From positions 1 to 64,000 of the IMG/VR virus record IMGVR_UViG_3300023440_000003: a DNA stretch of 64,000 nucleotides. The stretch is one strand, 5' to 3'. A program made the position numbers and the translations under genes. The stretch comes from a virus. Below the pieces are notes generated by a model. It saw only the letters and a list, made by a program, of their open reading frames with translations, did no database searches and was not told the origin of the DNA. Positions 14,619 to 24,300 of this stretch are shown piece after piece (positions within the stretch are counted from its first letter, which is position 1; each line of letters opens with the position of its first letter).

Positions 14619-15263
14619 ATGGCATTAAATATTGCGGATTTATTGACTAATGAATTAATAGACGCAAGAATTCTAGCTACCTTTCTGACCAAATATTTTA
14701 AGGATGAATGGATACCCGTATTAACTTCTTCATTAATAGATTATCTGGAGTCTAATTACAATGTAGTTCTTCCACAACGCGTCAGGGATAAAATAGGTGC
14801 ACTGCAGACTTTATTTATGAATGATTTATTCTGGGAAGAATGGCATGTTTTTGAGAAATGTGCTTTGGCTCTTGCTCATAAATTTGTGCGTTTCGACGTA
14901 GCTCAAGAAATGGAACCAGAAGAATTAACTTATGCAATAAAAGTATCAAGAGATCTACGTAAAGAATCTTTCAGTGATGAAGTCAGAGCTTATATTACTC
15001 TGGTTTATATAGATCAGGGTTGTTTGTATCCTGATGAATTTATAGTTAATAAAATCTTTTTTAAAGATATATTGAATAAATTAAAAGTAGCTGACATCGT
15101 TGATTCGTTAGGGGTTGCACGTAAAAAAATAAAGCAGGATAATTTTAATATGGTGAAGGATCCTCTTCTTCGTGAACAACTTCGGAGGTATCTTGCAGTT
15201 CAGGCTTTTTTAAAAGATATGGAACGCACTTATAGACAACAAAAATTGGAGTATAAATTATGA
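14619..15263 (+). CDS. Hypothetical protein upstream of the portal
   Basis: The 214-residue, mainly helical protein shows no motif I recognise (segments such as ILATFLTKYFKDEWIPVLTSSL and QLRRYLAVQAFLKDMERTY). Its stop overlaps the portal start by 4 bases, so it is translated with the portal and may be a head-completion, neck or assembly factor. The ATG is at 14619, 11 bases after the previous stop; no strong ribosome binding site is visible. Confidence 0.55.
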   Translation: MALNIADLLTNELIDARILATFLTKYFKDEWIPVLTSSLIDYLESNYNVVLPQRVRDKIGALQTLFMNDLFWEEWHVFEKCALALAHKFVRFDVAQEMEPEELTYAIKVSRDLRKESFSDEVRAYITLVYIDQGCLYPDEFIVNKIFFKDILNKLKVADIVDSLGVARKKIKQDNFNMVKDPLLREQLRRYLAVQAFLKDMERTYRQQKLEYKL

Positions 15264-17146
15264 AAAATCCTTACACAATTATAGGACTGGATCAGGTTTT
15301 TAAAGAGGACATAAAGAGCGTAGTATCTCCTTTAGTCAAAGACATATATTCAATGATTGATTTATGTGAACATTTTCTGGTTAATGAAGGCTTGATTGCT
15401 ACTATTGTAAGCAAGCTGGCTTCTTATGTAGTTACAGATATAGTAACAGATGTAAAAGACCGAGAAGCTGCTAATAAAATAATTGATATTTTAGATCGCA
15501 ATAGAATTTTAGAGATGCTAGTTCATTTTAATGCTGTTGTTCTTGGTTATGGAAATTTATTCTTAAGTGTTATGAAACCATTCACCAGGGTATTAAGATG
15601 TAAAAAATGTGGATTTGAAGATAAAATTGCCCGGTTTAGAGTGGTAACTATTTCAGCAAGGTATGAAATTGTAGGTATCTGTGAAAAATGTAAACAGCGT
15701 ACTGTGTTCGATGTTCAGGATATTATTCAAACTAATAAGACTTATATTTTCAAAATATGGGATCCCAGAGATATAGTGATTGACGTGGATCCTATAGGAC
15801 ATAAAAACAGATACATTTTGAAAGTACCTAAACAGATTATTAATAGAATAAAACGATATTCCGCCACACCTATACCTACTACGTTGAATATTAATCCTCA
15901 AATGGTTTATAAATTTGGGGAAATTAAGGCTTTTCTTGAAACACTCGATCTAAATTTCTTAAAGGCTATTAAACATAAAAAAGGCATACTATTCGCCCCA
16001 GGAGAAGTATTACATGTAAGGCGTATAGGTAATTTTGCTTTTTGGGAATCTGTGTGGGGCCTTCCTATACATGCTGCTGCTTTGGAGGATTTAATAGCTT
16101 ATTCTATATTAAAGCGTTACAGGAATTACTTAGCTAGAGAGCGTACTATCCCCTTAAGGTTCGTATATCCTCAGATATCTGGAGAAATTATTAAGCTTTT
16201 AGATTTAAAAACACACGCATCTAATGTTATCAAGGCTTTTGAGCAATGGGCAAGAAATAAATCGACTATTCATTATATTCCTATACCGGTGGGGATGCTT
16301 AACCTGGGTGCAGAAGGTGCTATGATTAATCTGGAGCCTATGATTCAGTCATTAGAACAAAAAATTATAATGAGCTGTAATGTTCCTCAAGAGTTTGTTT
16401 ATGGAGGCATTTCTAGCTGGACTGGTAGCAGTATAGCATTGCGAATGTTAGAGAATCATTTAAGATTTTTGCTTAATATAGATGCTCGAATACTTAACTA
16501 CATAAAAGATAAAATAGCTTTAATAGAAGGAGTTTATGAAGAGTTAAAGGATATAAAGCTACGTCTTGCTTCACCAAGAACAGTTGATGATATAGCCAAG
16601 CAGCGTATTATGCTTGAACTTAACCAGCGGAATTTATTATCTGACAGCACTCTTCTTAAAGAGCTCGGTGTGGATCCTGATAAAGAACATGAAAATACGA
16701 TTTCTGATTTTCGTAAACGAGCAGAACGCCAGGTTGAGTTTATGAAGGCAGAACTTGAAGTTAAGAAAGAAGCTGCAAAATATCAAGTAGAATCTCAGAT
16801 AGAACTTCAGACTTTACAAAAACAATTATTAGCTGCTCATGGGATAGAATTTGAAAAATTTACTCAGCTTCCTCAGGAAGCACAGGCTCTGGTTTATCGT
16901 CTTCTTTCTATGAAACCTTCTGAAAGAATGTTTGCACTAAGTATGTTACAACAACAGTTTCCTGTCTTGTATAATCACATACTTCCAATACTAGACCAAT
17001 TAATTCAACAGCAACAACAACAATCTGAACAGCCACAGGAGCAACCTGAAACTCAACAGGGAGGTACTGAACAATCTGGCAAAACACCTGCAGAGGCTCC
17101 ACTTCCTGAACAACGTCCTCCACGAAGAGAAGAAAAGCCAGTGTAA
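15260..17146 (+). CDS. Portal protein with zinc-ribbon insertion
   Basis: The 628-residue protein has the overall form of a large phage portal: an alpha/beta wing, a stem and a long C-terminal helical part. The segment SCNVPQEFVYGGISSWTGSS, followed by a helix (ALRMLENHLRFLL), is a typical portal motif. Unusually it contains a zinc-ribbon (C114-x-x-C117 and C141-x-x-C144) within the wing. The C-terminal 80 residues are rich in Gln, Pro and Glu and likely disordered. The portal forms the dodecameric ring through which DNA enters the head and binds the terminase. The upstream gene overlaps by 4 bases. Confidence 0.8.
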   Translation: MKNPYTIIGLDQVFKEDIKSVVSPLVKDIYSMIDLCEHFLVNEGLIATIVSKLASYVVTDIVTDVKDREAANKIIDILDRNRILEMLVHFNAVVLGYGNLFLSVMKPFTRVLRCKKCGFEDKIARFRVVTISARYEIVGICEKCKQRTVFDVQDIIQTNKTYIFKIWDPRDIVIDVDPIGHKNRYILKVPKQIINRIKRYSATPIPTTLNINPQMVYKFGEIKAFLETLDLNFLKAIKHKKGILFAPGEVLHVRRIGNFAFWESVWGLPIHAAALEDLIAYSILKRYRNYLARERTIPLRFVYPQISGEIIKLLDLKTHASNVIKAFEQWARNKSTIHYIPIPVGMLNLGAEGAMINLEPMIQSLEQKIIMSCNVPQEFVYGGISSWTGSSIALRMLENHLRFLLNIDARILNYIKDKIALIEGVYEELKDIKLRLASPRTVDDIAKQRIMLELNQRNLLSDSTLLKELGVDPDKEHENTISDFRKRAERQVEFMKAELEVKKEAAKYQVESQIELQTLQKQLLAAHGIEFEKFTQLPQEAQALVYRLLSMKPSERMFALSMLQQQFPVLYNHILPILDQLIQQQQQQSEQPQEQPETQQGGTEQSGKTPAEAPLPEQRPPRREEKPV

Positions 17147-17169
17147 GACTTTCATGAAGGAGGTGAATA

Positions 17170-17526
17170 ATGGCTAAATTAGTAGATTTACCATCTAAAC
17201 CAAAAAAGAAAAAATCGGTAGATAACATTATTGAAGATTTTATTTCTGGCATCAAATCAGAATCTATATCTGATATAGATAGAATACTTGCTCCATGGCA
17301 GCAAGCAGTTAAGAAAATTGATGATTCTGTTTTTCATATAGAAAAATTCTGCATAGATAATCCTGATGATAAAATAGAATTTGAGATGTTAATGAACCGT
17401 ATAAAGAAGGAGCCTGATAAGTTTTTAGATCTTACTATTAAAGATTATTTCAGCAAAGATGGCCTTTATTTTGTAGTGGTTCAATACTATGAAGTAAAGG
17501 AGGGTAACGATGCCGACAGTGAATAA
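17170..17526 (+). CDS. Small acidic protein after the portal
   Basis: The 118-residue protein follows a GAAGGAGGTGAATA ribosome binding site. It starts with a basic patch (PSKPKKKKSVD) and continues as acidic helices (IIEDFISGIKSESISDIDRI). It overlaps the next gene by 17 bases. No family is recognised; the position between the portal and small virion proteins suggests a head- or neck-associated role. Confidence 0.55.
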   Translation: MAKLVDLPSKPKKKKSVDNIIEDFISGIKSESISDIDRILAPWQQAVKKIDDSVFHIEKFCIDNPDDKIEFEMLMNRIKKEPDKFLDLTIKDYFSKDGLYFVVVQYYEVKEGNDADSE

Positions 17527-17881
17527 TGATGTAATTTTTACCAGTCAACCAGTTAAATCCACAGTAGTTCAAAATATAGCAGTTGGTGGTGGTGAAGATC
17601 TTATAGTAAATTTTGGTCTGCGTCAGGATAATCTGTTGAATTTAACCAAGATACAGCGGATTATGATAAGCAAGCCAGGAACCGGTACTGCCAGTTTGCA
17701 GATTACTTTGAGTGATAATTATGAAAACTATGTGATAGTGAATACTACTTTTTCTGACTATTTTGTCTTCACCCCTGATCCTGCTCTTCCATGGTTTAAG
17801 GATGAAACTTTAATAATAACAGTTGGCACACCAGATGCTGGTGATTATGTCATAAGCGTAGTTCATGGAGCCATTATATAA
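17510..17881 (+). CDS. Small beta-rich virion protein
   Basis: The 123-residue protein is dominated by predicted beta strands with many Thr, Val, Asn and Gly residues (VVQNIAVGGGEDLIVNFGL, TGTASLQITLSDNYENYVIV). This resembles head-decoration or tail-tube-adjacent proteins, and also the beta-sandwich protein at 37259. An AAGGAGGGTAACG ribosome binding site precedes the ATG. It abuts the next gene by one shared base. Function inferred from composition and position only. Confidence 0.5.
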   Translation: MPTVNNDVIFTSQPVKSTVVQNIAVGGGEDLIVNFGLRQDNLLNLTKIQRIMISKPGTGTASLQITLSDNYENYVIVNTTFSDYFVFTPDPALPWFKDETLIITVGTPDAGDYVISVVHGAII

Positions 17882-18492
17882 TGGCAGGAGCTAGGCCATA
17901 TAGTTCTAAGTCTATATCTAGAGATACCACAGAAACATCTACGATAAATTCAGCTACCCCTTTAACTAAAGAACCTCCTTTGGTTGTTATTGGACCTAGA
18001 AAAGGCAGGGATAGGGTTTTATTGACTGAGTCTTTGAAAAATCAGGATGATATCTTAAATGCTCCTGCATTTTTTTACATTAAAGCTAACACAAGTGTGA
18101 TTTATTATCATAAGATTATTATTCAAAGTGTAGATTCTTCAATAAATGAAGGAGTTTCACCCATTCCAACAAACAAGGGGCCTATTTATCTTGTAGGTAA
18201 GAAACCTCCTACAACAGTAAGAATTTCTGGAACGTACCTGATGGGGAAGAATGTAGAAACTGGAGAAATAATAACGCCTAAAGATTTCGTAAAAGAATAT
18301 TACAATTACTTGTCTGCCGAAACGTCTACTAAAAATAACTATGATGTATATCTTTCTTATTTTGGTGATTTAATTAAAGTTTTAGTTTTGGGAGCTTCTT
18401 TTGGAAACACTTATGCTCCTGTACTTTCTGTGGCATTTAACTTAGCACTCCTTGATGAAAGTGATGTATTTAAGAATTTAGTTACCAGTTAA
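17881..18492 (+). CDS. Virion structural protein (neck or tail)
   Basis: The 203-residue protein has a Ser/Thr-rich, probably flexible N-terminus and then a compact alpha/beta region (PAFFYIKANTSVIYYHKIII, VYLSYFGDLIKVLVLG). It starts at the last base of the preceding stop codon. The context (portal, small beta proteins, then tape measure on the other strand) points to a neck, tail terminator or baseplate component. Its 3' end overlaps the end of the minus-strand tape-measure gene by 11 bases. Confidence 0.5.
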   Translation: MAGARPYSSKSISRDTTETSTINSATPLTKEPPLVVIGPRKGRDRVLLTESLKNQDDILNAPAFFYIKANTSVIYYHKIIIQSVDSSINEGVSPIPTNKGPIYLVGKKPPTTVRISGTYLMGKNVETGEIITPKDFVKEYYNYLSAETSTKNNYDVYLSYFGDLIKVLVLGASFGNTYAPVLSVAFNLALLDESDVFKNLVTS

Positions 18493-21346
18493 GGCTTGTT
18501 TTGGTATTCATAGCTATTTCAAGAAGTTGTTTGATTTCTTTTATACTATTATCTATCTGAGCAAGCCATTCTTTTTCACTTTTCTTTTCAACTTCTGCTT
18601 TTTTAAGTTCAGCTATCATTTCTTCAGGCTCTTTTAATGGTGTTACTTCGTATTTTTCATATTTAGCTACGATTCTTTTGATGTGTTGTGCTGTTTGTTC
18701 ATCCAGTCTGTAAGTTTTGACTAATCTATCTACTTCTTTTATTGATTGATCTTTAGGTAGTGCAGTAATATTAATTAATTCTCGTGTGAGAGCATGACGT
18801 AGTTCTGGAGCCATAGTTTCAGGTAATGCAGCTTCGAGTTCTCTTCCAAATCGTTCCATACGTTTTGCAGCTACTTCTATAGTTTGTTCAGTGAGTCCTT
18901 GTTTTAACTCAGCCGCTGTGAGAAGCAATCCTGATTGTTGAATTTTGTTTGCTATATCAGCAGGCAATTTGCCTTGAGAAAGGAGATTTTCCATTTCCTG
19001 TCTTCTCTGATTTAATAATTCAAATATTGGACTTGAACTGCCGTAGGTCATATATGCCATGATTCTTGCACCTGTAGGATCTAGGCCATTAAATATCTGA
19101 AATAATTTAACTGCTCCTTGAAATCTTGCTTTTGGATCAGAAATATTCACACCAAGAGCTTTTAGCATCAAGTTTGTATGAGTTTTCAGAGCGGAGAAAA
19201 ATCTATAGCTTTGCATTAATGTCTTTTTTGGTGCTGTTTTTATTTTGAATAACATATCCAACATACCACCTTCATTAAAGATTTGTCCCGCGGCACCAAA
19301 TAGATCAAACACGTTAGTAAATCCTCCTGCTGGAGTTTTTCCTACTTCTGCAGCCAACGCCGCCACAAAAGCTAAAGGTGATTGCATTACTATTTGTGCA
19401 CCTGTTCTGAAAGCTGTCATGGCTGCCTGAACAGGTCCTCCCATATTGACAAAAACATCTCTATACAGCCGTTCTCCTCTATAAGCTGCACCAAGAACTC
19501 TACCTAATATAGCATTATTCATTTGTATTAACGGACTTGCTTCTTGAGCAGTGACTACTTGAGGATAATAACCTATATTTCTACCCATGGATAAGATCAT
19601 TTGTACTAACGGCATAGCTCTTTCCGGTCCTACACCAAACGGAGCGAAACGTTGCAATCCTGGTCTAATTATGTTAAACCACGCAGTGGGTTGTATTCCT
19701 AATCTTGTGCCTACAAGTATGGCTTCTCTGGTAACTACTTCTGGAGGTAAATTATATCTTACTGCAACTTCTCCCATACTAAGTGCTAATTGTCTCATCA
19801 CCGCTGAAGCTGATTCGGGTCCGTACCATGGTAAGATTTCCCCAGTTCGGATAAGTGCTTCCATAAGTTCTGGAGATCTTTCTATTAAAACGTTTTCTAG
19901 TGCATGTGTTACTTTATTTATACGTTCAACGTATTTTTGTACCAATTCTCTGGATCTTAATCTGTAATACAGGCGGTTATATACTTGTCTACCAAAATCT
20001 ATTTGTCTCTGAGCCTCTTCTGCACCCATTAATGGTGTCCAGATAGTTTCTAAGAACGGAGCTGCCAGATACTCATACCATCCTCTTAACATTCCTGTAG
20101 CAAATAGTCCTGCTCTTGTAGCAAGTCTTTCATACCATGCATATTCTCTAAATAATGGTTGATACATTCGTATGCCCTGTGGAGTAGTCCTAATTGTGAG
20201 TCCTTGCATAATTCCTGGAACCATCGCTGCGGGCACTTCTCTTAGCAAGTTTCGTTGCACTGTTCTTCTTACACGTGCTTCCATATTCACACGTCTAAGT
20301 ACATCAGTTATTAATTGACTGCTTCCATAGAATTGGGAAGATTTCACGTATCCAATAAAGTTTTGATATATTTCTGCGACACTTTGTACATCCATACCAA
20401 AAGGCACTATGCCTTGAGGATTCCATAACCAAGAAGCAGCCTGGGCCCATCTTTGCAGTATATCTGGATTTCTGTATAACTCCTCAATAGCTTCTATTCT
20501 TCCCATCATTTCTCTGGAACTTATTCCATATCTTCTTGCAAGTTCACTCACACGTCTCACATAAGTTGGCATCCATGATCGTACGAAAAAGCCCCATTCT
20601 TCTGGAGTAGCAAATATTGTTCTTGCAACTGGTCCTGCGAGTATTGCCCCTATACCAATTCCTCCAGCGATAGCGCCTGCAACTGGCAGTACAGTCCCTG
20701 CAGCCGGGACTAAAGCACCTAATTTAGACAGTTTGCTCCATAATAACATTCCACCAATAATTCCCATCAATCCTTCTTGTTGAAAACCCAGTAATCTTAA
20801 GAACATATTGCCTGGAACAATTGTGGGAATTTGTGTCCATCCCATTAATGCAGATCCTATACCGAACAGCATTCCAGAAGTATTTACCCATGGAAATACA
20901 TTTATTGCAGCCCATCCTATTCTTTCTCTCCAGGAAAGCTGGCCAAATGGGATTGTTAATTGTTCACGTATTCTTTCTCTGGCTTCATACACAACTCTTT
21001 GTGCTTCCGAAAATTGTGTTAAAGTACCTAAATAACTGAATGGACTTATTCCCATAGTATACATAAATTTAGCGGCAGGCGATGCCTGAAAAGGCAACAT
21101 AACCCTGGCAGCGTAATCCATTGCAGAAGGACCAAACTGTACTCCGAACCCACCAAGTGTGGCCGCACTTAAACCAGGGGCCATTCCATATCCTGGCATT
21201 AGAGGCATTCCTGTCATCATAGCAGCAGTCACAGGGCCAACAGTAGTTTGCATTTGTTGAATAGTCTGACGGCGGAGTTTCATTAACTCGGTTTGTACGT
21301 TTGAAGTATCAAGTTCTACTGCTATGCGATAAGTATCTTCTGGCAT
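18482..21346 (-). CDS. Tape-measure-like tail protein
   Basis: The 954-residue protein starts with TYRIAVELDTSNVQTELMKL, which is typical of tape-measure N-termini (a short beta strand and then a coiled segment). Large stretches are Gly/Ala-rich and hydrophobic (AAGTVLPVAGAIAGGIGIGA, GPSAMDYAARVML), as in the membrane-active parts of these proteins. The C-terminus is a charged coiled coil (EEMIAELKKAEVEKKSEKEW). Length sets tail length in this family. Its ATG directly abuts the stop codon of the LigD-type gene upstream. No fold-specific motif proves the call, but length, layout and start sequence all fit. Confidence 0.7.
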   Translation of the reverse strand: MPEDTYRIAVELDTSNVQTELMKLRRQTIQQMQTTVGPVTAAMMTGMPLMPGYGMAPGLSAATLGGFGVQFGPSAMDYAARVMLPFQASPAAKFMYTMGISPFSYLGTLTQFSEAQRVVYEARERIREQLTIPFGQLSWRERIGWAAINVFPWVNTSGMLFGIGSALMGWTQIPTIVPGNMFLRLLGFQQEGLMGIIGGMLLWSKLSKLGALVPAAGTVLPVAGAIAGGIGIGAILAGPVARTIFATPEEWGFFVRSWMPTYVRRVSELARRYGISSREMMGRIEAIEELYRNPDILQRWAQAASWLWNPQGIVPFGMDVQSVAEIYQNFIGYVKSSQFYGSSQLITDVLRRVNMEARVRRTVQRNLLREVPAAMVPGIMQGLTIRTTPQGIRMYQPLFREYAWYERLATRAGLFATGMLRGWYEYLAAPFLETIWTPLMGAEEAQRQIDFGRQVYNRLYYRLRSRELVQKYVERINKVTHALENVLIERSPELMEALIRTGEILPWYGPESASAVMRQLALSMGEVAVRYNLPPEVVTREAILVGTRLGIQPTAWFNIIRPGLQRFAPFGVGPERAMPLVQMILSMGRNIGYYPQVVTAQEASPLIQMNNAILGRVLGAAYRGERLYRDVFVNMGGPVQAAMTAFRTGAQIVMQSPLAFVAALAAEVGKTPAGGFTNVFDLFGAAGQIFNEGGMLDMLFKIKTAPKKTLMQSYRFFSALKTHTNLMLKALGVNISDPKARFQGAVKLFQIFNGLDPTGARIMAYMTYGSSSPIFELLNQRRQEMENLLSQGKLPADIANKIQQSGLLLTAAELKQGLTEQTIEVAAKRMERFGRELEAALPETMAPELRHALTRELINITALPKDQSIKEVDRLVKTYRLDEQTAQHIKRIVAKYEKYEVTPLKEPEEMIAELKKAEVEKKSEKEWLAQIDNSIKEIKQLLEIAMNTKTSLNW

Positions 21347-24300
21347 TTATGGCCTCTTAGGTTCAAAAGGTTTAATATTGGATATTATATTTTCCATACT
21401 GGCTTGTTCTGGTTTAAATTCATCTATGTTTGTTACTGGCACACTTAAGAGACCTGTTTCTAGATTCATCGAAAATAATCCTCTGTAGCTTCCACCATAT
21501 TTCATTGGTGATATATCTAATCGAATTTGTCCTTTGCCTGGCTTTTTTGTAATAGTGTATTTATCTGGTGCGCCACTTGCCGTTATAAATTGTTGTAATT
21601 TTCTCTTTATCATATCTCTAGCTTCGTCGATAGTTCGTTTTTTCTTTAAATAGCCTATGACATAAAAACCTCTTCCTCCTGAGAATCTAACTTCCACTTG
21701 TTTAATGTCTGGATCTTTTTTCATGAAATCTCTTACCTTTTTTGTTACTTCTTTGATTTGATCAAAATCTACATCAGGCCCTGGATCGATATCTACAACT
21801 AATCTATCAGTTATAGCACCAAATGATGGATGAAATTCTACAGTTCTTCTTTCAATCCAGTATTGAAAGTCTTCTGGATTGTCTACATCTCCTTTATGTT
21901 GTTTTATTTTTATTTTTTCTTCATCTATATTACGTCTTAGTACTATCCTGGAAGGATCAAATGCTTGCATTACAATTACCTGAGGGAATTGTTTCAATTC
22001 ATTAAGAAGATTTTTTCTGATTTTTGGTTGCATATAGAGTAAGAATATATCTCTTTTGGTAAAACTACCGAATGGTGCGTCTACTATGATATTATCCCAT
22101 CTTTCTGGATCGGGAGTTTTTGATGCTACTTTTTCTATAAATTCTTTGCCCTTTTCAGGATGCCATCCTATAAAAACTGGCTGTCTAAGTGCTCCATCGG
22201 GGTATTGTCCGGCTGCTCTGATTTTTGCCACTCGACCTATATATTTTTCTGGATGTTCTGCCATATCTTTTCTTTGTTCCATTGTAAATCCTGCACCTAC
22301 TCTTCCTACCACGGGCCCGTTAGGTTCGAAAGAGTATTCTATACCTCCAGCATATTTGCCTCTCCAGTTTGGAGAAGAGGATTCAAAGATACCTACTACA
22401 TAAACATCATATTCAGGTTTGAATTTTGCTTTTACAGGTTTTTCTACATCTTCGAGATTTTGTATTACTATACCTTCTTTAGATTCAGGTATGGATCCGG
22501 TACGTATTGCATCAAAAAGCATTTGCTTTTCTTCTTTGGTAAACGCTGCTTGTGGAGGTTCTGCATAAGGAAAGTGTTGAACGAATTCATTAATCAGCCT
22601 TAGTTTTTCTTTGTAAGGTAATTCTTTTTCTACATATTGGTCTTTAAATTTTACAACATCAAATACCGTAAGGCGGGGCTGGACTTTTTTGCTTTCAATA
22701 AGTTTTCTACTTATTGGAGTCTCGCTATGGGTAACACTTACTATTTCATTAATTGGTTTAGCCTGTCCTTTTTCATCTGTAAGAAAAAGTTCGGCTCTGA
22801 ATATACTTCCTTTGAATGATGAAGGCACTTTGAATTTTCCATAAGGAGGAACTTTATATGTATGTTCTATTAATCCCGTACTTGTGCTTACAGCCCATCT
22901 TGGTGAAAAGAGCTTGACTTTACCATCTGGTTTTACATAAAGAAGAACTTGTACACCATCATCTTTTCTGGTAAATATGTATCTATCATCATTTAGGAAT
23001 CTTTTAATTGCTTCTTCTGGAGTTATTTCTTTGTATTTTTCTTTACCTTCCGGAAGGTCCAGTAGTTTATCTCTGGTATCGGTAACATTTATCATGTACC
23101 AGTTATCACCTTGACCTTTAGTTAACAGGTATTCTTGAGTTTCATTTGCTCGATATATGTTGAATCTTATATGAGAATCATCTGCACTTAAGATGTCAGC
23201 TTTACCTCTGAACTCTATGGTTACTGTTCCTGCACCATAGTATCCATCAGGAATGCGTCCTGAAAAATTCATATAGTCCATTGTGTGATCTGGTTGTCTT
23301 ATGAATAATCGACGTTCTCCTGGCATAGGCCAGTATCTTCCCGCCCAACTGTAAGCTATTTTTGTTTTAGGATCTCCAAGTCTGAAATCGAGGTGGCTAT
23401 TCGATACAAGCAAACTGCCTGCAAAGTAATTATGATTATCTTCTACTTCAATATCATATCGTTCTAGTGGTTTTGACGGATTTACTTTTATATACTTTAT
23501 CTCTCTGATAGGTACAGGCAATAAGGTCATTTCATTATGCGTTGCAGCTGTCCAGTTGTAATATCCTATTTCATCTAAAGGACATTTATATTCCATGCCT
23601 TTAGCGATGTAAGGAGCTACTAATTTTAGGAATCTTTCTATACTTTTTTTCCTGTTTATGGAAATATAGTAGTAGGTTTTGCCGTTAGGATAAGTTCTAT
23701 TTCTTAGAGTAGCGTGGATTTCGTATTTTTCTCGTAGCCATGTAATAATAAGTTGTACATCTTCTTTAGGAAAGCCGAGAGTGTGTAAGAGTATTTGCTG
23801 ATGCGGACTAATTCTTTTTCCTCGGTCTGATCTAGGTCTACGTTTGTATCGAGCTGAATGTTTAATAACATAGTCGCCTCCCGGAACATATTGACCATCA
23901 TCCATATACCATACTGCTAATGCTCTTTCGTCTATCATATCTAATATTTCCTTAGTGATACGTTTCTTGCCGTCTTTGTATAAGATATTTCTGAGTAGAT
24001 AAAACCATGGATGTTTTATTCTGAAATAGTAATAGTCTTGTCTTTTGCCTTTACCTTGTCTAATTTCGACGTCCATTTTAAACGTTGGAGAGAGAAGTTT
24101 GTAACCAAAATCGAAATACTCTTTGTTGACTTGTCCCCAATTGAATGTCCAAGGAGTAGTCTGCGGAATAGACCCATCACCTAATAGCGCACCTAAGATA
24201 AATTGTTTTTGATCTTCTGTTAAATTTTGCACAGGCATCAACATATAATCCCCTTTACGAACATCTTTAGCCAGTTTTGGGATAATTTTTCCATCCACAT

